From NCBI GenBank assembly GCA_003993805.1, contig RSEF01000020.1, positions 1,681,212 through 1,745,211 of the forward strand: 64,000 nucleotides of DNA, read 5' to 3'. This stretch comes from Himantopus leucocephalus (Eukaryota; Chordata; Aves; Charadriiformes; Recurvirostridae). The translations under genes and the position numbers were made by a program. Positions 60,379-64,000 of the stretch are shown one piece after another; the first letter of the stretch is position 1; each line of letters opens with the position of its first letter. The notes beneath the pieces are model-generated. The model was not told the DNA's origin and did no database searches. It saw only the letters and a program-made list of their open reading frames with translations.

Positions 60379-60623
60379 TTAAACTACCTCTGGATTTAAG
60401 CTTCTGCTGCTATTTCTTTGATTCAGTCCCAAAGGTGTGTAGAAAGCATCCACATGGGCATTAGGTTCTATAAGAAGTCCCATTAATGCCGATGGATCTA
60501 CATCAGCACAAGCTCCTGCCAGGTGGACCCTTTTACCATTCTTTTGTGCAATATCTGTAGCTATTGAAGAAGATTCAATACAACAGACAAAGAAGCTGCC
60601 AGAGAGCCTGGCACTCTGGGTTC
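60379..60623 (-). CDS. Candidate terminal coding exon, unidentified protein
   Basis: The minus strand shows a good acceptor (cctgtccttcag at 60635-60624), then 81 complete codons open to a TAA at 60379-60381. The residues are varied and well formed: GSFFVCCIESSSIATDIAQK, NGKRVHLAGACADVDPSALM, GLLIEPNAHVDAFYTPLG and a short tail ending SLNPEVV. The exon would begin in phase 1. The ALMGLLIEPNAHVDAFYTPL part is loosely like an ankyrin repeat (A...LL...A.V.A...TPL), which is inference only. Codon third positions are AT-rich, unlike the 28.5-kb candidate, so coding bias gives little support. No upstream exon was found with confidence. It could also be a retropseudogene fragment or a chance frame. 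Confidence 0.35.
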
Positions 60624-62748
60624 CTGAAGGACAGGGACATGTTTATAAATTATCCTCGTTAAATATAGCAGTCACACAGGGATAAATGGGCAGAAATTAT
60701 CTAACTCCACGTAAGGCATCTTGGCTTGCTGAACACTGTCACTCACTTGCTGTGCTGTTTCGTTACTATGCTGCACAACAAGGGCTTCTGAAACGCATGG
60801 CAACATGGAAGAGAATATTTTTAAAGGTTCTTACTCTGCGCAACACTTCTCTCTATCCCTCTTTAGGCCAGCAACACCACTAATAGTAGGAAAGGTACCT
60901 GTTTTCGTACTCTGTCTTGTTAAACTCATGCTTATCTCTGCATATAGGAGATGTTAACTCGGCAGTGGAGTTCCTAGTAAAGCTGAAGAGCTGGGCACAG
61001 AGGTGAGCAAAGGAGAGCTTGGTGGGAAGGCATCCAGCAACTGAAGCAGAAGAAATGCGACTTGATAAATCCTTCATCTCCTACATCTTCCCAGAAACGT
61101 TTCTCAGCAACTTCCTTATGGAAAATTAAACTCTACTCTGGCAAGAAAAAAGCTCACGTAGCTTCTGTGCTTCAAGACAGCCTAACTCTGCCATTTATTG
61201 GGAACAGGAGAGCTTGCCGTGGCTTCTTTTCTTGGTTTGCCTTGTCTTGGAGCAAAATCAGACCAAGTAAAGCATCTTTCATCCTATCTGAAGATGTAGC
61301 CTGCAGGGTACAAGAGGGGAGAAACATCAGAAAACTAGTTAGGAGCTTCTAGGACCATCATCTTACTGCTGAGTGCTAATCTGCCATGTGAGGCTAGCCA
61401 AGATTACCATTCATGGGCGGTCCTTTGGGTTTGTGCCAGGTTCCCTGCACCCACCATCCCTGTCAGCGTGTTTCTTGGTAAGGAACTGACCATCCCCATG
61501 TTTGAAATACTCAGAGGAGACTGGAGATGAGTTCTCCTCGTGTTTCACCCAGCTGAAGCCCTTCTGGAGTTTCTGCCAGCATCAACAGTGCGTGTTTGTC
61601 TGTCTGAGAGTGCTAGCTATCCTGCCCTTGCTCCTTCTGCCTTCCCTCCGGCTATCTGGGTCCATAGCCATCTGGCACCGGTGATGCATTAGTCATTTAG
61701 GTAGAAAGGACAGAGCTGGTACAAGCATTTCATAAACCTGTATCAAAATTTCTCATGGGCTTTACCAGGTATACCAAGTCCTCTGAGAAGGGACCCTTGG
61801 CCGGAAGGTTTGATCGTGGGTCACTGGTGTGTTGGTATAAAACTTGGTGTTCAGTGGGCATCAGAGTTACAATCTTTCTTAAAGAGTAAGTGGTTCTGGA
61901 GATCCACTTTGAGGCCATATAGGTAGCAGCCTTGTCCTGGATAGCTACCGGAGAGCATCACTGATGGCATGCGCTCTTTAAAGCATCCACAATCCAAGTA
62001 CGTGAGCATCACTGCAAAGAAAATGATGCATAAAGAAAAGTGAACTGTGAACCATTTTTTCAGGGCAGTTGCATGAGAATGTCACTGAACAGGTCTCTCT
62101 CGGACTCAAATAAAGGCCTGCTAGGACCCAAAGAGTCACAAAAAGAAGACACTAAGAGGATAAGACACAAAGAGAACACAAACGCAAGGTGTGGGCAGAC
62201 TTGGCCTTTGACAGAGCCTGGGGATAAGCAGAGCTGTGCTGTGCATCTGCGAAGAAAAGCATCCATGGAGAAAATCGCAATCTCAACTCAGTGATGAGCA
62301 AATCTTGTGAGCTTCCTGCTTGGTTTTAATCACTAGAGCTCAGTTGTAAAAGGATCAGCCGTGCTACCTTTCAGGATCATTTTATAGCCTACACTGTGGG
62401 CTATGAAAGGAATCCTTACTGGAGTGATTTCGTGTCTAACAGACACTGCAGACCCTCACCCTTCTGGGCTTGAGATGAGCTGGAGTGTAACGTTTGGGAA
62501 GCCAGTACAGGTCCACATCCATTGTCATCCTTGATGGGCTGATCACCTTGATTTGCTGTGACTTGCCACTGACCTTTCATATATTTTGGAGAAAAGTGAG
62601 TGACATAGGATATGGGAGACCACCATTCCCCTTCTTGCTTTACAGAATGTAGTTTATTCTTTCAGTCAGCTTTGTTTAAGTAGCTCAAGGTGAAGGAAAA
62701 TCTGTTTCTATAGGACTAGGATGAACTGCATTTGATTTTGAAATTCTG
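60624..62748. other. Unique sequence, possible intron
   Basis: No repeat body. A short acceptor/donor pair around 60873-60895 on the plus strand would enclose a 28-base piece, which I do not trust. Confidence 0.35.
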
Positions 62749-63261
62749 TTGTTGTTGTCATTGGCCAACAGCTATAATGAAGTGGAGCTGCCAGGGTTGG
62801 CATCAAAAACAATGTATTTGAGAGAAACAGAAGAAATGCAGTTTTTGCCTGAAGCCTTCAATACCTTTTGTTTCCAAGTGACAGTGCCCTCAGCTGATTT
62901 CCTGCCATTGGATGGTGTAGAGCAATTTAGAAGATATCTGCTCTTATTCCCACTTCTGGGAGCTTTGCTCATGCACCTAATGGCAGATGCAGAGTTTAGA
63001 GTGAAATTCCCTCTCGTTCTGTTGTGTTGCTGTCTGTATATTTCAGGAAATGGAGCCACAGCAAACCTGAACTATAAACGTTTTTACTTACTCTTACCAA
63101 GTGATAAACATTGGTTGGAGGGCAGGTCTTTAACTGCTGGAGGGTGTCCTTCTTCCCTTGGCTTAAGTGAAGCCATCATAATTTACAGAAGTGTGCAGTC
63201 CCCTTCCAGGACCCTGCGAGCCCAGGCAGGAGGGAGATTTGAGGCCCCTTCTGTCTTATAA
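62749..63261 (+). other. Unexplained 170-codon open frame, also largely open on the opposite strand
   Basis: The frame includes VELPGLASKTMYLRETEEMQ and RRYLLLFPLLGALLMHLMAD (a hydrophobic stretch). The opposite strand is open for 95 codons (63059-62772). A splice-acceptor-like tract ends at 62770 and a stronger one at 63048, both inside the frame. No family is recognised. Being open on both strands argues for low stop density, not real coding. Confidence 0.2.
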
Positions 63262-64000
63262 AGTGGCGTTGTCACAATATTTATCAGTTACTAAGGTTGT
63301 TTTGCCGATGACATCGCTACTGAAGAGTGCTCTTGTCACTCTTGAAAAATTTTCAGTGTGTTTGCAGTGACTAGAGGAATAAGCTTCCATGTCTGCTCAC
63401 GGGAATTGACTGAGCTAATAAAATACCACCTCTGCTTGGTTAGACACCCACAACTTCTGTTGGTTGTGAAAAGAACTGATGAGCGTAGCTGCTTCACCAG
63501 TTTCCCTAACCAGGAAGCTAAATTGCAGCGGTATTATTGGTGTAATGGGCTTTGTATATTGGCCCATCCCTCTTCCCCCCTCCCCATCACTGCTCCTGCT
63601 GAGCCTCCTTCCGTACAGGATTGAGTGGCTGCACAGAAAAATCAGACGTTGTGAGATTCAGCCCTCGTTTTTCAGATTACATCTTCTCTGAAATAATATA
63701 ACATAATTACATCCCCCCCCAATTCCACCAGCCTTTCAATCATCGCAGTGCAGTATGCTTGCCTTTCATTTATTTATCTAACAATTAAAATCTGCACCTA
63801 CATCTAAAAGCTCCTTAATTACAACATCGTAAAAGTCTTTAGAAAAAAAGAAAATAATTGGTCTTCAACCGAGCAGATACACTTCTTGATAACTAAACTC
63901 TGCAATGAGTCGTATCCACCTTGTTCTTTTTATTTATTTAGTTAGTTAATATTTTGTGGTTTTCCTCACACAGGCCACTTTGTGTTCTACGAGTTTATAT
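63262..64000. other. AT-rich unique sequence
   Basis: A C8 run lies at 63713-63720 and AT-rich sequence follows to the window end. No gene or repeat recognised. Confidence 0.4.

Noticed and set aside
60866..60895. 28-base acceptor/donor-flanked micro-exon
   Set aside because: Splice-like pairs this short arise often by chance, and nothing connects it to other exons.

Overview
The window is nuclear DNA from a bird. The clearest evidence is about ten 5'-truncated CR1 retrotransposon fragments. Several keep the avian CR1 3' end, with a 'ttggactggatgatc'-type motif followed by short ATTCTATG-like tail repeats. There is also an avian-type solo LTR with a 5-bp target duplication, and two remnants of an ancient MIR-like SINE. 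GC content is moderate. There are no operons, tRNA or rRNA genes, CRISPR arrays or bacterial-style genes. Most of the window reads as intronic or intergenic sequence.

Layout: 1-3.5 kb is unique sequence. A CR1 lies at 3.5-3.8 kb. From 4.5 to 9.1 kb the minus strand carries a run of broken, protein-like frames that I cannot identify. A homeobox-site-rich, AT-rich block lies near 10.3 kb. The first 100-N gap is at 11649-11748, flanked by CR1 pieces. From 14 to 27.7 kb the sequence is mostly unique, with two AT-rich blocks that look like conserved non-coding elements. A CR1 ends at 28.06 kb, and a GC3-rich coding-like stretch follows on the minus strand at 28.45-28.83 kb. CR1 fragments at 31.6, 37.4 and 39.0 kb lead to the second 100-N gap at 39138-39237. 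From there to the end there is a long CR1 at 46.4 kb, SINE remnants at 50.0 and 54.1 kb, the solo LTR at 57.3-57.9 kb, an old CR1 at 58.7 kb and a plausible minus-strand terminal coding exon at 60.4-60.6 kb.

The assembly has visible scars. Seven places show a 27- to 243-bp segment repeated almost exactly on either side of a single N. These look like overlapping contig ends or alleles that were not merged, not biological duplications. The two 100-N gaps sit in or beside CR1 copies. Read by eye, the plus strand is G+T-leaning before the first gap, A+C-leaning between the gaps and G+T-leaning after the second. The middle piece may therefore be transcribed in the opposite direction or placed in the wrong orientation.

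I found no confidently identifiable gene and no multi-gene system. The two best coding candidates (28.45-28.83 kb and 60.38-60.62 kb, both minus strand) were found by frame reading and codon-position bias, and need a protein search. Nothing here is called from database comparison. Family names come from remembered consensus features.
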